Of a DNA stretch of 55,190 bases, positions 37,762 through 47,734 are shown in pieces (position 1 is the stretch's first letter; each line of letters opens with the position of its first letter). The position numbers and the translations under genes are program-made. The notes under the pieces are model-generated. The model was not told the DNA's origin. It did no database searches and saw only the letters and a list, made by a program, of their open reading frames with translations. The stretch covers positions 1 through 55,190 of the forward strand of contig JAGGUP010000147.1 in the NCBI GenBank assembly GCA_021158405.1. Direction: 5' to 3'. The DNA comes from Bacteroidales bacterium. Its GTDB lineage: Bacteria > Bacteroidota > Bacteroidia > Bacteroidales > UBA12170.

Positions 37762-38547
37762 TTGGAAACGCCAATTACAAAAAAGGTCTATTTTTTTTCA
37801 GATGCCCATCTGGGAATTCCCGATTATGCTTCCAGCTTAAAACGAGAGCGTTTGATTGTGCAATTCCTTGAAAGTATTCAGAAAGATGCCTTGGAAATCT
37901 ATTTGATGGGCGATTTATTTGATTTTTGGTTTGAATATAAAGCAGCTATTCCTAAAGGATATGCACGTTTATTAGGCAAACTGGCTGAGATAACCGATTC
38001 CGGAATTCCAATCTTCTTTTTTAGAGGCAATCACGACATTTGGGCTTTTGATTATTTGCAAAAAGAATTGAATATACAAATTGAGCGCAAACCACAAATT
38101 AAAGAAATCCTTGGGAAAAAATTCTATCTCGCTCACGGCGATGGTTTAGGAAAAGGCGATTATGGCTATAAATTCCTTAAAAAAGTTTTTGAGCTCAAAT
38201 TAAATCAATGGCTTTTCCGATGGGTGCATCCCGATATTGGTTTACGAGCGGGTTCTTTTTTTAGTCGTAGAAATAGATATACCAATGAAGTACATGATCA
38301 GAAAACAAATTATGTAAATCGGCATATTCCTTTGTTAGAAACGGGGCTACCCAAGTATGCTAAAGAAATTATGGCTAAAGGAGAAAAGATTGACTATTTT
38401 GTTATGGGTCATTATCACCGCAAAGAGATCCTTGAATTAGGAAATAATGCCCAGTTTATTTTCCTGGGCGATTGGATAAGTTTATTTTCCTATGGAGTAT
38501 TTGACGGGACTACTTTTGAACTAAAATCCTTTAAATCGCTTGACTAA
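37762..38547 (+). CDS. lpxH: UDP-2,3-diacylglucosamine diphosphatase (LpxH-like), TTG start
   Basis: VYFFSDAHLGIPDY, YLMGDLFDFWFEYK, FFFRGNHDIW, LAHGDGLGKGDYGYKFLKKVF. Confidence 0.85.
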   Translation: METPITKKVYFFSDAHLGIPDYASSLKRERLIVQFLESIQKDALEIYLMGDLFDFWFEYKAAIPKGYARLLGKLAEITDSGIPIFFFRGNHDIWAFDYLQKELNIQIERKPQIKEILGKKFYLAHGDGLGKGDYGYKFLKKVFELKLNQWLFRWVHPDIGLRAGSFFSRRNRYTNEVHDQKTNYVNRHIPLLETGLPKYAKEIMAKGEKIDYFVMGHYHRKEILELGNNAQFIFLGDWISLFSYGVFDGTTFELKSFKSLD

Positions 38548-38840
38548 TTATGCTGTTTTACCAGCTGTATCAATTGATCGGCCTGAAGAACACCTGCTTG
38601 CCTAAAAAGCTGATTTCCATTTTTATACATTGCAATTGTAGGTACGTTTCTAATCTGTAACTTTTGGGCAATGGCTTGATTTTTATCAACGTCTATTTTT
38701 AGGATTTTTACTCCATCACCTAATGCCTCTTTTACTTTCTTTAAAATGGGAGGCATCATTTTACAAGGGCCACACCATTCGGCCGAAAAATCGATTAAAA
38801 CAGGAATGTCTGATTTTATTAATTCGAAAAAATTAGCCAT
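38544..38840 (-). CDS. trxA: Thioredoxin
   Basis: VLIDFSAEWCGPCKMMPPILKKV; IRNVPTIAMYKNG. Confidence 0.92.
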   Translation of the reverse strand: MANFFELIKSDIPVLIDFSAEWCGPCKMMPPILKKVKEALGDGVKILKIDVDKNQAIAQKLQIRNVPTIAMYKNGNQLFRQAGVLQADQLIQLVKQHN

Positions 38841-38846
38841 TTTCTA

Positions 38847-39554
38847 TCAACTTTTATTTATAAATGCTAAACTATGACAAGCTACTAAGGCAGCTGTTTC
38901 TGTACGTAAGCGACTCTCAGAAATAGAAACCAGACTTACTCCGGCAGACTTTGCCATTTCAATTTCATTTGTACTAAATCCACCTTCAGGGCCAATAAAA
39001 ATCAAAACATCTTCTTTCTCTTTAATGATGGTTTCTATCCTCTCCTCTTTTGTAGCATTACACCAAGCCAAAAGTATTTTACTTTTATTTTGTTCCTTAA
39101 TTAGCTCACTAAACTTTTTCATAGGATTCATTTGTGGATGATATGCTTTTAATGATTGTTTTACCGCTGCCGTAATCACCTTATTCAATCGATCTGTTTT
39201 TACGCTGCTTCTTTCGGAATGATCGCATAAAATAGGCGTAATCTCATCAATACCAATTTCGGTTGCCTTTTCAAGAAACCATTCAAAACGTTCATTATTC
39301 TTTGTGGGAGCGACAGCCATGTGAAGATGATAATTTCGCTTCCCATATTGTGATTTACGTTCAATAATTTGCAAGTTACACCTCTTGGGATGATTATCGA
39401 TCAACTCTGCTTTAATCATATTCCCCTTACCATCGGTTAACCAAACCTCATCTCCATTAGTCAAACGTAAAACCCTAACCGCATGCTTCGATTCTTCTTC
39501 ATTCAATTGGTAATATTGATCATCCTCAATATCAGGAGTATAAAACAAATGCAT
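38847..39554 (-). CDS. rsmE: 16S rRNA (uracil(1498)-N(3))-methyltransferase
   Basis: EESKHAVRVLRLTNGDEVWLTDGKG; FIGPEGGFSTNEIEMAKSAGVSLVSISESRLRTETAALVA. Confidence 0.93.
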   Translation of the reverse strand: MHLFYTPDIEDDQYYQLNEEESKHAVRVLRLTNGDEVWLTDGKGNMIKAELIDNHPKRCNLQIIERKSQYGKRNYHLHMAVAPTKNNERFEWFLEKATEIGIDEITPILCDHSERSSVKTDRLNKVITAAVKQSLKAYHPQMNPMKKFSELIKEQNKSKILLAWCNATKEERIETIIKEKEDVLIFIGPEGGFSTNEIEMAKSAGVSLVSISESRLRTETAALVACHSLAFINKS

Positions 39555-39559
39555 GGATT

Positions 39560-40036
39560 TTACTTTTTTGATTTTTGAGCTTCTGTTTTCAATTTACTTA
39601 AACTATCTATGGTGATTTTCACCAATTCTTCTCGGATAGAATCTTGACGAATACTGTCTAATTTCATTTCCAAACGTATCTCCAGATCTTTTGCTTTAAT
39701 CTTATTCAATAAAATTATTGATTGATCATAAATAGATGTAATAGCGTCCTCATTTTGTGAATAATAAACCAGATTTTCTAAAAATTCTTCTTTAGTAATC
39801 TCATATTTTTTAAAAAGCAAAGGGTAATACACATAATTAGAATCACTTTTCCCTCTTAAAGAAAAAGGAATTTGATTGAGATAGGCTTCTATTAATTGAA
39901 CTTCACTGATAATTTCAGCCATTTTTTCTTCTGTAAGAAGAACTTTTGGAATTTTAACAGGTGCTTGTTTTTTTTCTGCACAAGCAGATAATAGAAAGGC
40001 CACACCCAGAAATACAACAAAAAGACGAATCTTCAT
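39560..40036 (-). CDS. DUF4296 domain-containing lipoprotein
   Basis: Lipobox LLSAC; LTEEKMAEIISEVQLIEAYLNQ...YPLLFKKYEITKEEFLENLVYYSQN. Confidence 0.78.
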   Translation of the reverse strand: MKIRLFVVFLGVAFLLSACAEKKQAPVKIPKVLLTEEKMAEIISEVQLIEAYLNQIPFSLRGKSDSNYVYYPLLFKKYEITKEEFLENLVYYSQNEDAITSIYDQSIILLNKIKAKDLEIRLEMKLDSIRQDSIREELVKITIDSLSKLKTEAQKSKK

Positions 40037-40090
40037 TTTCGTTAAATTTTAAGTGCAAAGGTAAGTTTTTCCTATTAAAGAATAGCAAGT

Positions 40091-42286
40091 CTAATTCCCA
40101 ACATCCGACATATACTTGATTCGCATCAAGCGGATTTCTTCTTCAGTAAATTCATCTTCCCCCAATTCTTCAAGAGCCTCTTGCATAGAATCTGATTCGG
40201 CTTCAGAAAAATATTCTAAAATATCTTCCTGATGGTATTCGTCTATCGTTTCATTGATATAATAGGTAAGATCCAGTTTTGTTCCTGCCAACACAATATG
40301 TTCAATTTCAGTAATCAGTTCGGCAACAGTAAGCATTTTTGAACCGGCAATGACTTCCAATGGCAATTTTTTATCAATACTTCTAATAATAAAAACCTTC
40401 AACCCCGATTTATTCACCACTGATTTCACAACCATATCCATTGGTCGCATAATCTCATTCTCTTCAACATAGGAGCTAATGAGATCAACAAATGGTTCAC
40501 CATATTTTGCTGCCTTGCCTGCACCAACTCCGGAAATATGTTTTAATTCTTCCAAGTTAGTCGGATATTGAACAGTCATATCCTCTAAAGATGGATCTTG
40601 AAAAATTACAAAAGGAGGTAACTTTTCCTTTTTTGAAATATCGCGGCGTAAGTCTTTTAGCATATTAAAAAGTACAGTATCAAGCGCATCTGTTTTAGCT
40701 GCTCCTGAGGCATAACCTTCCTCCATACTATCATAATCATGATCTTTTGTAAGTAACAAGGAATAAGGCTCCTCTAGAAAAGCCAGCCCAGCCGGAGTCA
40801 CTTTTAAAATACCATAAGTTTCAATATCTTTTGCTAATAAGCCCCGAATAAGCATTTGACGTAAAACAGCGTGCCAATGTTTTAAATCATAATCCATGCC
40901 CTGACCAAATATTTCTAATTTATCGTGTTTGGCATTTTTAATATCGGCATTCTTATCTCCTACTAATAAATTCACTATATAATCCCGCTTGAAAAGCTGC
41001 TTAACTGCTATCACAGCTTCTATCGCCCACACAACCTGCTCTTTACCTTCAAATTGTTCTTTAGGATTTAGGCAATTATCGCAGGCACCACAATTATCTT
41101 GGGTATATTCTTCACCAAAATAATGCAATAGCTGGCGATGTCTGCAAACGGATGATTCGGCATAGGAAACGGTTTCCTGCAACAGCTGCTTTGCAATTTC
41201 TTGTTCGGCAACCGGTTTGTTTTTATTAAACTTTTCGAGCTTCTCAATATCTCGAATACTATAAAACGTTATACAATTTCCTTCACCATCGTCACGACCA
41301 GCTCTTCCCGTTTCTTGATAATAACCTTCAATGCTCTTTGGAATATCATGATGAATTACATATCGAATATCCGGCTTATCAATTCCCATTCCAAAAGCAA
41401 TAGTAGCTACAATTACGTCCACATCTTCCATCAGAAACATATCCTGATTTTTTTTACGCGTAGCCGCATCCAATCCGGCATGATAAGGCAAGGCTTTGAT
41501 ACCGTTTACTTGTAAATTTTCAGCTATTTCTTCTACCTTTTTCCGGCTAAGACAATAAACAATACCTGATTTTCCAGGTTGAGTTTTAACATATCGGATA
41601 ATATCTTTATTAACATCCTTTGTTTTAGGCCTTACTTCGTAATATAAGTTAGGTCGATCGAAAGAAGATTTATAAACCGTTGCATCTTCTATTCCAAGAT
41701 TCTTCAATATATCTTGCTGCACTTTTGGTGTTGCTGTGGCAGTAAGCGCAATCACAGGAACATTATGTCCAATAGTATCGATTATAGGACGTAAACGTCG
41801 ATATTCCGGACGGAAATCGTGACCCCACTCCGAAATACAATGAGCTTCGTCAATCGCATAAAATGAGATATCTATTTGTTTTAAAAATTCTGCATTTTCT
41901 TCCTTAGTCAACGACTCTGGAGCCACATACAATAATTTCGTTTTCCCCTTGATCAAATCTGATTTCACAATAGCAAGTTCAGTTTTTGACAAAGAAGAAT
42001 TCATTACATGTGCAATACCTTCATCGGCACCAAAATTCCGAATAGCATCAACCTGATTTTTCATTAAAGCAATTAATGGCGAAACGATAATAGCTGTCCC
42101 TGTATTACTTAGAGCAGGCAACTGATAGCACATAGATTTGCCGCCACCGGTTGGCATAATTACAAATACATTTTCTCCGTCTAATAGACTATCAATAATT
42201 GCTTCTTGATTTCCTTTAAAAGTATCGAAACCAAAAATTTTTTTCAATAACTCTGCAAGTGAATGTTTATCCCTGACTAATGACAT
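40091..42286 (-). CDS. recQ: ATP-dependent DNA helicase RecQ
   Basis: VIMPTGGGKSMCYQLPAL, AIDEAHCISEWGHDFRPEY, GRAGRDDGEG, zinc-binding Cys, RQC and HRDC regions. Confidence 0.95.
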   Translation of the reverse strand: MSLVRDKHSLAELLKKIFGFDTFKGNQEAIIDSLLDGENVFVIMPTGGGKSMCYQLPALSNTGTAIIVSPLIALMKNQVDAIRNFGADEGIAHVMNSSLSKTELAIVKSDLIKGKTKLLYVAPESLTKEENAEFLKQIDISFYAIDEAHCISEWGHDFRPEYRRLRPIIDTIGHNVPVIALTATATPKVQQDILKNLGIEDATVYKSSFDRPNLYYEVRPKTKDVNKDIIRYVKTQPGKSGIVYCLSRKKVEEIAENLQVNGIKALPYHAGLDAATRKKNQDMFLMEDVDVIVATIAFGMGIDKPDIRYVIHHDIPKSIEGYYQETGRAGRDDGEGNCITFYSIRDIEKLEKFNKNKPVAEQEIAKQLLQETVSYAESSVCRHRQLLHYFGEEYTQDNCGACDNCLNPKEQFEGKEQVVWAIEAVIAVKQLFKRDYIVNLLVGDKNADIKNAKHDKLEIFGQGMDYDLKHWHAVLRQMLIRGLLAKDIETYGILKVTPAGLAFLEEPYSLLLTKDHDYDSMEEGYASGAAKTDALDTVLFNMLKDLRRDISKKEKLPPFVIFQDPSLEDMTVQYPTNLEELKHISGVGAGKAAKYGEPFVDLISSYVEENEIMRPMDMVVKSVVNKSGLKVFIIRSIDKKLPLEVIAGSKMLTVAELITEIEHIVLAGTKLDLTYYINETIDEYHQEDILEYFSEAESDSMQEALEELGEDEFTEEEIRLMRIKYMSDVGN

Positions 42287-42625
42287 TATTTTCTTTTTTA
42301 CTCAATAAAACTCTAGCTCCCAAATAGACAAAATGCGTTTTATTAAATGGCTATTTTAGTTTTTTTAATCTGTTGTTCGATAACAAATATAATAAAAAAA
42401 ACTTCCAATTACAAGAAAGAAATTTAAGCGTGAGGCAACTGTAATTCCTTCAAAATGCGCGCGAAGGTATATATTTTTTTTAACTTTAACAATAAAAAAA
42501 TCATTAAAAAATAAGCTTAAATAAAATCAATTCTCCTTCCGCTCACCTTCTATTTATTTAATTTTATCAAAAGAAAAATGCCCACTTCTAAAAAGAATTT
42601 ATCTTTGTAAATCAAAACTACTATT

Positions 42626-43591
42626 TTGAATAAAAGTCTCGATATCAAACAAATTGCAATTCGCACAATAAAAGAAGAAGTAAACGCTATTAGTCAGCTC
42701 TCTTCCTTTATCGACAATCAGTTTGTACAAGCCGTCCATTGCATTGCCGATTCAAATGGACGATTAATAATTACGGGGATTGGGAAAAGTGCCAATATTG
42801 CCAACAAGATAGTTTCCACCTTAAACTCTACCGGAACAGCTGCTGTTTTTATGCATGCCGCTGATGCAATTCATGGCGATTTAGGTATTATCCGTAAAAA
42901 TGATCTTGTTCTTTGCATTTCAAAAAGCGGCGAGTCTCCAGAAATCAAAGTTCTTATTCCGCTTATTAAAGGATTTGGAAATAAAATTATTGCGCTAGTT
43001 GGAAACACCGATTCTTACTTAGCCAAGCAAGCTGATTACATCCTGAATGCCAGTGTTGAAAAAGAAGCCTGTCCAAATAATTTAGCACCCACTTCAAGCA
43101 CTACTGCTCAATTAGTTTTAGGGGATGCTTTAGCGGTTTGTTTATTAGAGCTCAAAGGATTTACAACGGCCGATTTTGCAAAGATTCATCCCGGAGGAGC
43201 ACTTGGGAAACAATTATACCTTCAGGCGAAAGATATTATTATGCAAAATGAAAAGCCTCAGGTACAAAAAAATGCTTCCATCCAAACGGTCATCATAGAA
43301 ATGACTTCAAAACGTTTAGGCGCTACTGCCGTTCTTGATGGAGAGAATTTAATTGGCATTATCACCGATGGCGATTTACGCAGGATGCTTAATAAAAATT
43401 TGCAAATTGATCAGCTCAATGCAGAACAAATTATGAGTAAAAATCCAAAGCGAATTAATGAAGACACATTATTGGTAGATGCTCTAAATTTGATGCGCAG
43501 CAATAATATTACACAATTACCTGTTTGTGAAAACAATACATATTTAGGTGTTTTGCATTTGCATGATATCTTAAAAGAAGGAATTTTATAA
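42626..43591 (+). CDS. kdsD: KpsF/GutQ-type arabinose-5-phosphate isomerase (SIS + CBS), TTG start
   Basis: RLIITGIGKSANIANKIVSTLNSTGT, HAADAIHGDLGII, CISKSGESPEIK, LAPTSSTTAQLVLGDALAVCLLE. Confidence 0.93.
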   Translation: MNKSLDIKQIAIRTIKEEVNAISQLSSFIDNQFVQAVHCIADSNGRLIITGIGKSANIANKIVSTLNSTGTAAVFMHAADAIHGDLGIIRKNDLVLCISKSGESPEIKVLIPLIKGFGNKIIALVGNTDSYLAKQADYILNASVEKEACPNNLAPTSSTTAQLVLGDALAVCLLELKGFTTADFAKIHPGGALGKQLYLQAKDIIMQNEKPQVQKNASIQTVIIEMTSKRLGATAVLDGENLIGIITDGDLRRMLNKNLQIDQLNAEQIMSKNPKRINEDTLLVDALNLMRSNNITQLPVCENNTYLGVLHLHDILKEGIL

Positions 43592-43603
43592 TCCAATTTG
43601 AAC

Positions 43604-44329
43604 ATGTTACTACGAACTGAAAATATTATAAAAAAATACGGTAAAAGGACTGTTGTAAAAAATGTTAGCATCGAAGTCCATCAAGGTGAAATTGTTGGCT
43701 TGCTGGGTCCCAATGGTGCCGGAAAAACAACTTCTTTTTATATGATTGTGGGTTTAATTAAACCAAATGCAGGACGCGTTTTTTTAAACGATATGGAAAT
43801 TACAAATGAACCCATGTACAAAAGAGCCCAATTAGGTATTGGTTATTTGGCGCAGGAAGCCTCCGTATTTCGCAGTATGTCCGTTGAAGATAATATTGCT
43901 TCCGTGTTGGAATTTACCAAACTTACCAAAGAAGAACAGAATAAAAAATTAAATTCGCTGCTCGAAGAATTTGGCTTGCAAAATATACGTAAAAGTAAAG
44001 GCATTCAACTTTCGGGAGGCGAAAGAAGAAGAACAGAGATTGCTCGTGCTTTAGCTATGGATCCAAACTTCATTCTTCTCGACGAACCTTTTGCAGGAGT
44101 TGATCCCATTGCTGTAGAAGACATTCAAGCTATCGTTTCCAAGCTTCGCGAAAAAAATATCGGCATCTTAATCACCGACCATAATGTGCATGAAACATTA
44201 AAAATTACTGATCGAGCTTATTTGCTTTTTGAAGGTTCTATTCTTAAAACAGGAACTGCAGAAGAACTGGCTGCCGATCCGCATGTACGTAAGGTTTATT
44301 TAGGCGCTAATTTTGAGCTTCGAAAATAA
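43604..44329 (+). CDS. lptB: LPS export ABC transporter ATP-binding protein LptB
   Basis: [84 protein letters not shown]. Confidence 0.95.
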   Translation: MLLRTENIIKKYGKRTVVKNVSIEVHQGEIVGLLGPNGAGKTTSFYMIVGLIKPNAGRVFLNDMEITNEPMYKRAQLGIGYLAQEASVFRSMSVEDNIASVLEFTKLTKEEQNKKLNSLLEEFGLQNIRKSKGIQLSGGERRRTEIARALAMDPNFILLDEPFAGVDPIAVEDIQAIVSKLREKNIGILITDHNVHETLKITDRAYLLFEGSILKTGTAEELAADPHVRKVYLGANFELRK

Positions 44330-44361
44330 TTCTAAACTTAAAACATTTGCTTATTAAGAAC

Positions 44362-45669
44362 TTAAACCCGCTCTCTTCTATACGACCAAATCATTAGGAA
44401 AATAGCAATTAGTAATAAGAGCATTGCTATTCCAAAGGTAATTGTGTATCCAAAAAGTTCGAAAAACAATACACCAATCAGAGGGGCAATAAGTGCTCTA
44501 ACACCTGTTAATGATAAGTGAATTGCTTGCAAATCGCCTGCTTCTTCATCTTTACCAAAATAAGAGGAGCCAATAAACCAGACCAGAGACATTGTGGCCG
44601 CGAAAATACTTTGGAACAAAATATAAAACAGCAACATATAGTATAATTTGATATTTAAAAACTCAATATTTGCCGGAAAATATTCTGTCAAGGCTAAAAA
44701 GAAAAGAAACATCATCATAGAGCCAAAGGTGATGGCAGCAAACTTTCGTGGATCAATCCGCCCTAAAAGTCGCCCAAAAAAAGGCAATAGTAAAATGGCA
44801 ATAATATTATATGCGTTTTTATAAAATGCAATACTCGAATAATTCAATCCCAAGGCTCTGTCAAAATAAATGGTAATCACCGCTACCGTCGACATAAAAG
44901 CAAAACCATAGAGCATAAATCCAATTTCGAAATGTAAATACGACTTATTCGACTTCATCAACTGCCACATATTCTCCCAGGAAAATCGTACGGATTGTAA
45001 GAAAGACTTCTTAATCTCTACTTTTTCAACGACTTGATAAGGTATTGTTGACAAAAGAAGTATCGATCCTGTAGCAATAATCGCAATAAACGGGAAAACA
45101 TAGGTATAGACGTATGGATTCCAATCAAGCAGCAAACCATAAGCAAAAGTGACCACCAACATCACAATTTTATTAATCGAAACGGCTGAACTGTAAAGTT
45201 TGCTAAAATTTTCGTGACGATAAGCACTTTTTAAAAACAAGTTAATATTTGGCAAAACTATAGGTGATGCAAGAAAATACATAAAAAATATGCCAAGGAA
45301 TATAAAATGATAGATTCCATTTCCTTGCATAGCTACATCGCTTTTTGGGAAAAAAATCAATAAAAAGAGAGGCAATCGAGTAACCAGAGCGGTAACGCGT
45401 AGCAACTTTCTCTTATTCTTGATTCGACGAAGAAATTCGTTAATGAAAATTAAGCCTGTAAAAACAATTACACTGAATTGAAACAATACGCCCAATTCAA
45501 AATTTGTTCCTTTTAAACTTTTTATAAAAACAAATTCGTTTAATGCCAACACACCTAACACAATTCCCTCTAAAATACTGTACAACAAATGAATAAGAAA
45601 TGTATCTTTTTCCTTTTGGTTAAGTTGGTCGGTTTTATAGAATAACATAGGGCTTGCTTGTGGGTGCAA
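44362..45669 (-). CDS. MFS-type transporter
   Basis: 435 aa, ~12 hydrophobic segments. Confidence 0.75.
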   Translation of the reverse strand: MHPQASPMLFYKTDQLNQKEKDTFLIHLLYSILEGIVLGVLALNEFVFIKSLKGTNFELGVLFQFSVIVFTGLIFINEFLRRIKNKRKLLRVTALVTRLPLFLLIFFPKSDVAMQGNGIYHFIFLGIFFMYFLASPIVLPNINLFLKSAYRHENFSKLYSSAVSINKIVMLVVTFAYGLLLDWNPYVYTYVFPFIAIIATGSILLLSTIPYQVVEKVEIKKSFLQSVRFSWENMWQLMKSNKSYLHFEIGFMLYGFAFMSTVAVITIYFDRALGLNYSSIAFYKNAYNIIAILLLPFFGRLLGRIDPRKFAAITFGSMMMFLFFLALTEYFPANIEFLNIKLYYMLLFYILFQSIFAATMSLVWFIGSSYFGKDEEAGDLQAIHLSLTGVRALIAPLIGVLFFELFGYTITFGIAMLLLLIAIFLMIWSYRRERV

Positions 45670-45811
45670 ATATACTCTTGTTTTCCTGAAGGATTGACCA
45701 AATTATTACAATACCATTAGCTGTCCAAGATCTATTAAAAAGCTAATTTTCCATTCTGTAAAATTGGTTTAACTTTGTCGAATTCCTTTAAAGACTTAAA
45801 ACAATAATTTT

Positions 45812-46774
45812 ATGCTAAATGCGAAAAATTTTGCGCTAATTGGAGCTGCAGGCTACATTGCCCCACGGCATATGGCAGCTATTCAAGAAACCGGCAATAA
45901 TTTAGTCGCAGCACTTGATAAATTTGATAGTGTTGGGATTATGGATCGCTTTTTCCCGGAGGCAAGTTTCTTTACAGAACCCGAAAGATTTGACAGGCAT
46001 CTAGATAAATTGCGCCGATTAAATCAAGGACAAGCGGTTGATTATGTTAGTATTTGCACGCCAAACTACTTACACGATTCGCATATCCGCCTAGCCTTAC
46101 GTAACAATGCACATGCTATTTGTGAAAAGCCAATTGTTCTAAATCCTTGGAATGTGGATGCACTTCAGCTCCTTGAACAAGAAACTAAAAAAGAAATATA
46201 CACCATTTTGCAATTGCGCCTTCACCCTTCTGTGATAGAATTAAAGAAGAAGATACAAAATGGCTCAAAAGACAAGATTTACGACATTGATCTAAGCTAT
46301 ATTACTTCGCGTGGAAAATGGTATGACATCAGCTGGAAAGGTAATATTTCAAAATCGGGAGGAATTACCACAAACATTGGCGTTCATCTGTTTGATATGC
46401 TTTCTTTTGTTTTCGGGAAAGTCAAACGAAGTGATGTACACCTATTACAAAATAACAAAGCCGCCGGATATTTGGAGTTAGAGCAAGCCCGCGTCCGATG
46501 GTTTTTAAGCATCGATGGAAATGATATTCCTGCCGACAGAAAAGATCAGGGACAGAGTACATATCGTTCCATTTTAATGGAAGGAAAAGAATTTGAATTT
46601 AGTGGTGGATTTTCAGATTTACACACAGTCAGTTATCAAGAAATTCTTGCCGGAAATGGCTTCCGCATTGAGGAAGCTCGACAAAGCATTGAAATGGTGC
46701 ACGCTATTCGAAATGCAAAACCACTTGGCTTGCAAGGCGATTTTCATCCACTATTAAAAATTATTTCTGTTTAA
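45812..46774 (+). CDS. Gfo/Idh/MocA oxidoreductase, WlbA/WbpB-like (UDP-HexNAcA 3-dehydrogenase)
   Basis: FALIGAAGYIAPRHMAAIQETGNNLVAALDKFDSVGIMDRFFPEASFF; VSICTPNYLHDSHI; AICEKPIVLNPWN; ILQLRLHP. Confidence 0.88.
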   Translation: MLNAKNFALIGAAGYIAPRHMAAIQETGNNLVAALDKFDSVGIMDRFFPEASFFTEPERFDRHLDKLRRLNQGQAVDYVSICTPNYLHDSHIRLALRNNAHAICEKPIVLNPWNVDALQLLEQETKKEIYTILQLRLHPSVIELKKKIQNGSKDKIYDIDLSYITSRGKWYDISWKGNISKSGGITTNIGVHLFDMLSFVFGKVKRSDVHLLQNNKAAGYLELEQARVRWFLSIDGNDIPADRKDQGQSTYRSILMEGKEFEFSGGFSDLHTVSYQEILAGNGFRIEEARQSIEMVHAIRNAKPLGLQGDFHPLLKIISV

Positions 46775-46790
46775 TTAACGCTAAAATAAA

Positions 46791-47306
46791 TTGGGATATA
46801 CTATTACATACAATTGGTACGCCGTATATGTGCGTTCAAGAGCCGAAAAAGCTGTTTACGATCGCTTTATTGATCAGGGAATTGAAGCTTTTCTTCCCTT
46901 AGAACGTAAATTACGAAAATGGAGCGATCGTAAAAAATGGGTCGAAGTTCCCTATATCAATTCTTACGTTTTCGTTAAATCAAGCGAAAAAGAATATTTC
47001 GATGTGCTGAATACTTTCAACGTAATGCGTTATATTACTTTTGAAGGTAAAGCCGCCATAATACCTGAATGGCAAATTGAAGCCATGAAAAAAATAGTAA
47101 GTTCTAAGGAGTCTTTTCATTTTAGCAGCCATAGATTTCAAAAAGGAGAAAAGATTGTCATTGAATCTGGTGCTCTCACGGGCTATTCGGGAGAAGTTAT
47201 CTACGACAGTGATAAAAAGAAAAAGATTCTTATCCGTATTGACCAAATTGGATACTCGATGGTAGTTGAGATGGATATTCTGGAAGTTAAAAAGGTGAAA
47301 ACCTAA
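46791..47306 (+). CDS. UpxY/NusG-like transcription antiterminator, TTG start
   Basis: NWYAVYVRSRAEKAVYDRFIDQGIEAFLPLERKLRKWSDRKKWVEVPYINSYVFVK; C-terminal KOW-like ESGALTGYSGEV. Confidence 0.88.
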   Translation: MGYTITYNWYAVYVRSRAEKAVYDRFIDQGIEAFLPLERKLRKWSDRKKWVEVPYINSYVFVKSSEKEYFDVLNTFNVMRYITFEGKAAIIPEWQIEAMKKIVSSKESFHFSSHRFQKGEKIVIESGALTGYSGEVIYDSDKKKKILIRIDQIGYSMVVEMDILEVKKVKT

Positions 47307-47337
47307 ATTATAAACCCCAAGGTTTTATTAAAAAAGT

Positions 47338-47718
47338 ATGGAGCTCCAACTAGGTTTAAAAGCTGAATTCGAGATTATTGTAAGTCCTAAAGATACGGCT
47401 GCAAATTATGGTTCGGGTAGTCTGAAAGTGTTTGCCACACCAGCTATGATTGCACTAATGGAAAAAACAGCTATGATGTGTATTTCTGACTCTTTGGGAA
47501 AAAATCAAAATAGTGTAGGAACAGAAGTTCAGGTGAAACATCTGAAAGCAACTCCGCTAGGAGAAGCCGTTCTTTGCATTGCAGAGCTTATCGAAATAGA
47601 TCGCTCAAAATTGACTTTTAGAGTAGAGGCTTTTGATAATGACGGTATTATTGGAGAAGGAATTCACAAACGTTTTCTCATTGACGAAAAACAATTTATG
47701 GCGAAATTAAATCGCTAA
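47338..47718 (+). CDS. Thioesterase family protein (hot-dog fold, FlK-like)
   Basis: GSLKVFATPAMIALMEKTAMMCI...SVGTEVQVKHLKATPLGEAV. Confidence 0.8.
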   Translation: MELQLGLKAEFEIIVSPKDTAANYGSGSLKVFATPAMIALMEKTAMMCISDSLGKNQNSVGTEVQVKHLKATPLGEAVLCIAELIEIDRSKLTFRVEAFDNDGIIGEGIHKRFLIDEKQFMAKLNR

Positions 47719-47734
47719 TAACGAAAAATCACGA

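Noticed and set aside
42370-42395. ttgttcgataacaa palindrome upstream of recQ as another Rex site
   Set aside because: Only 14 bp, wrong spacing for the 18-bp operator, and no metabolic rationale.
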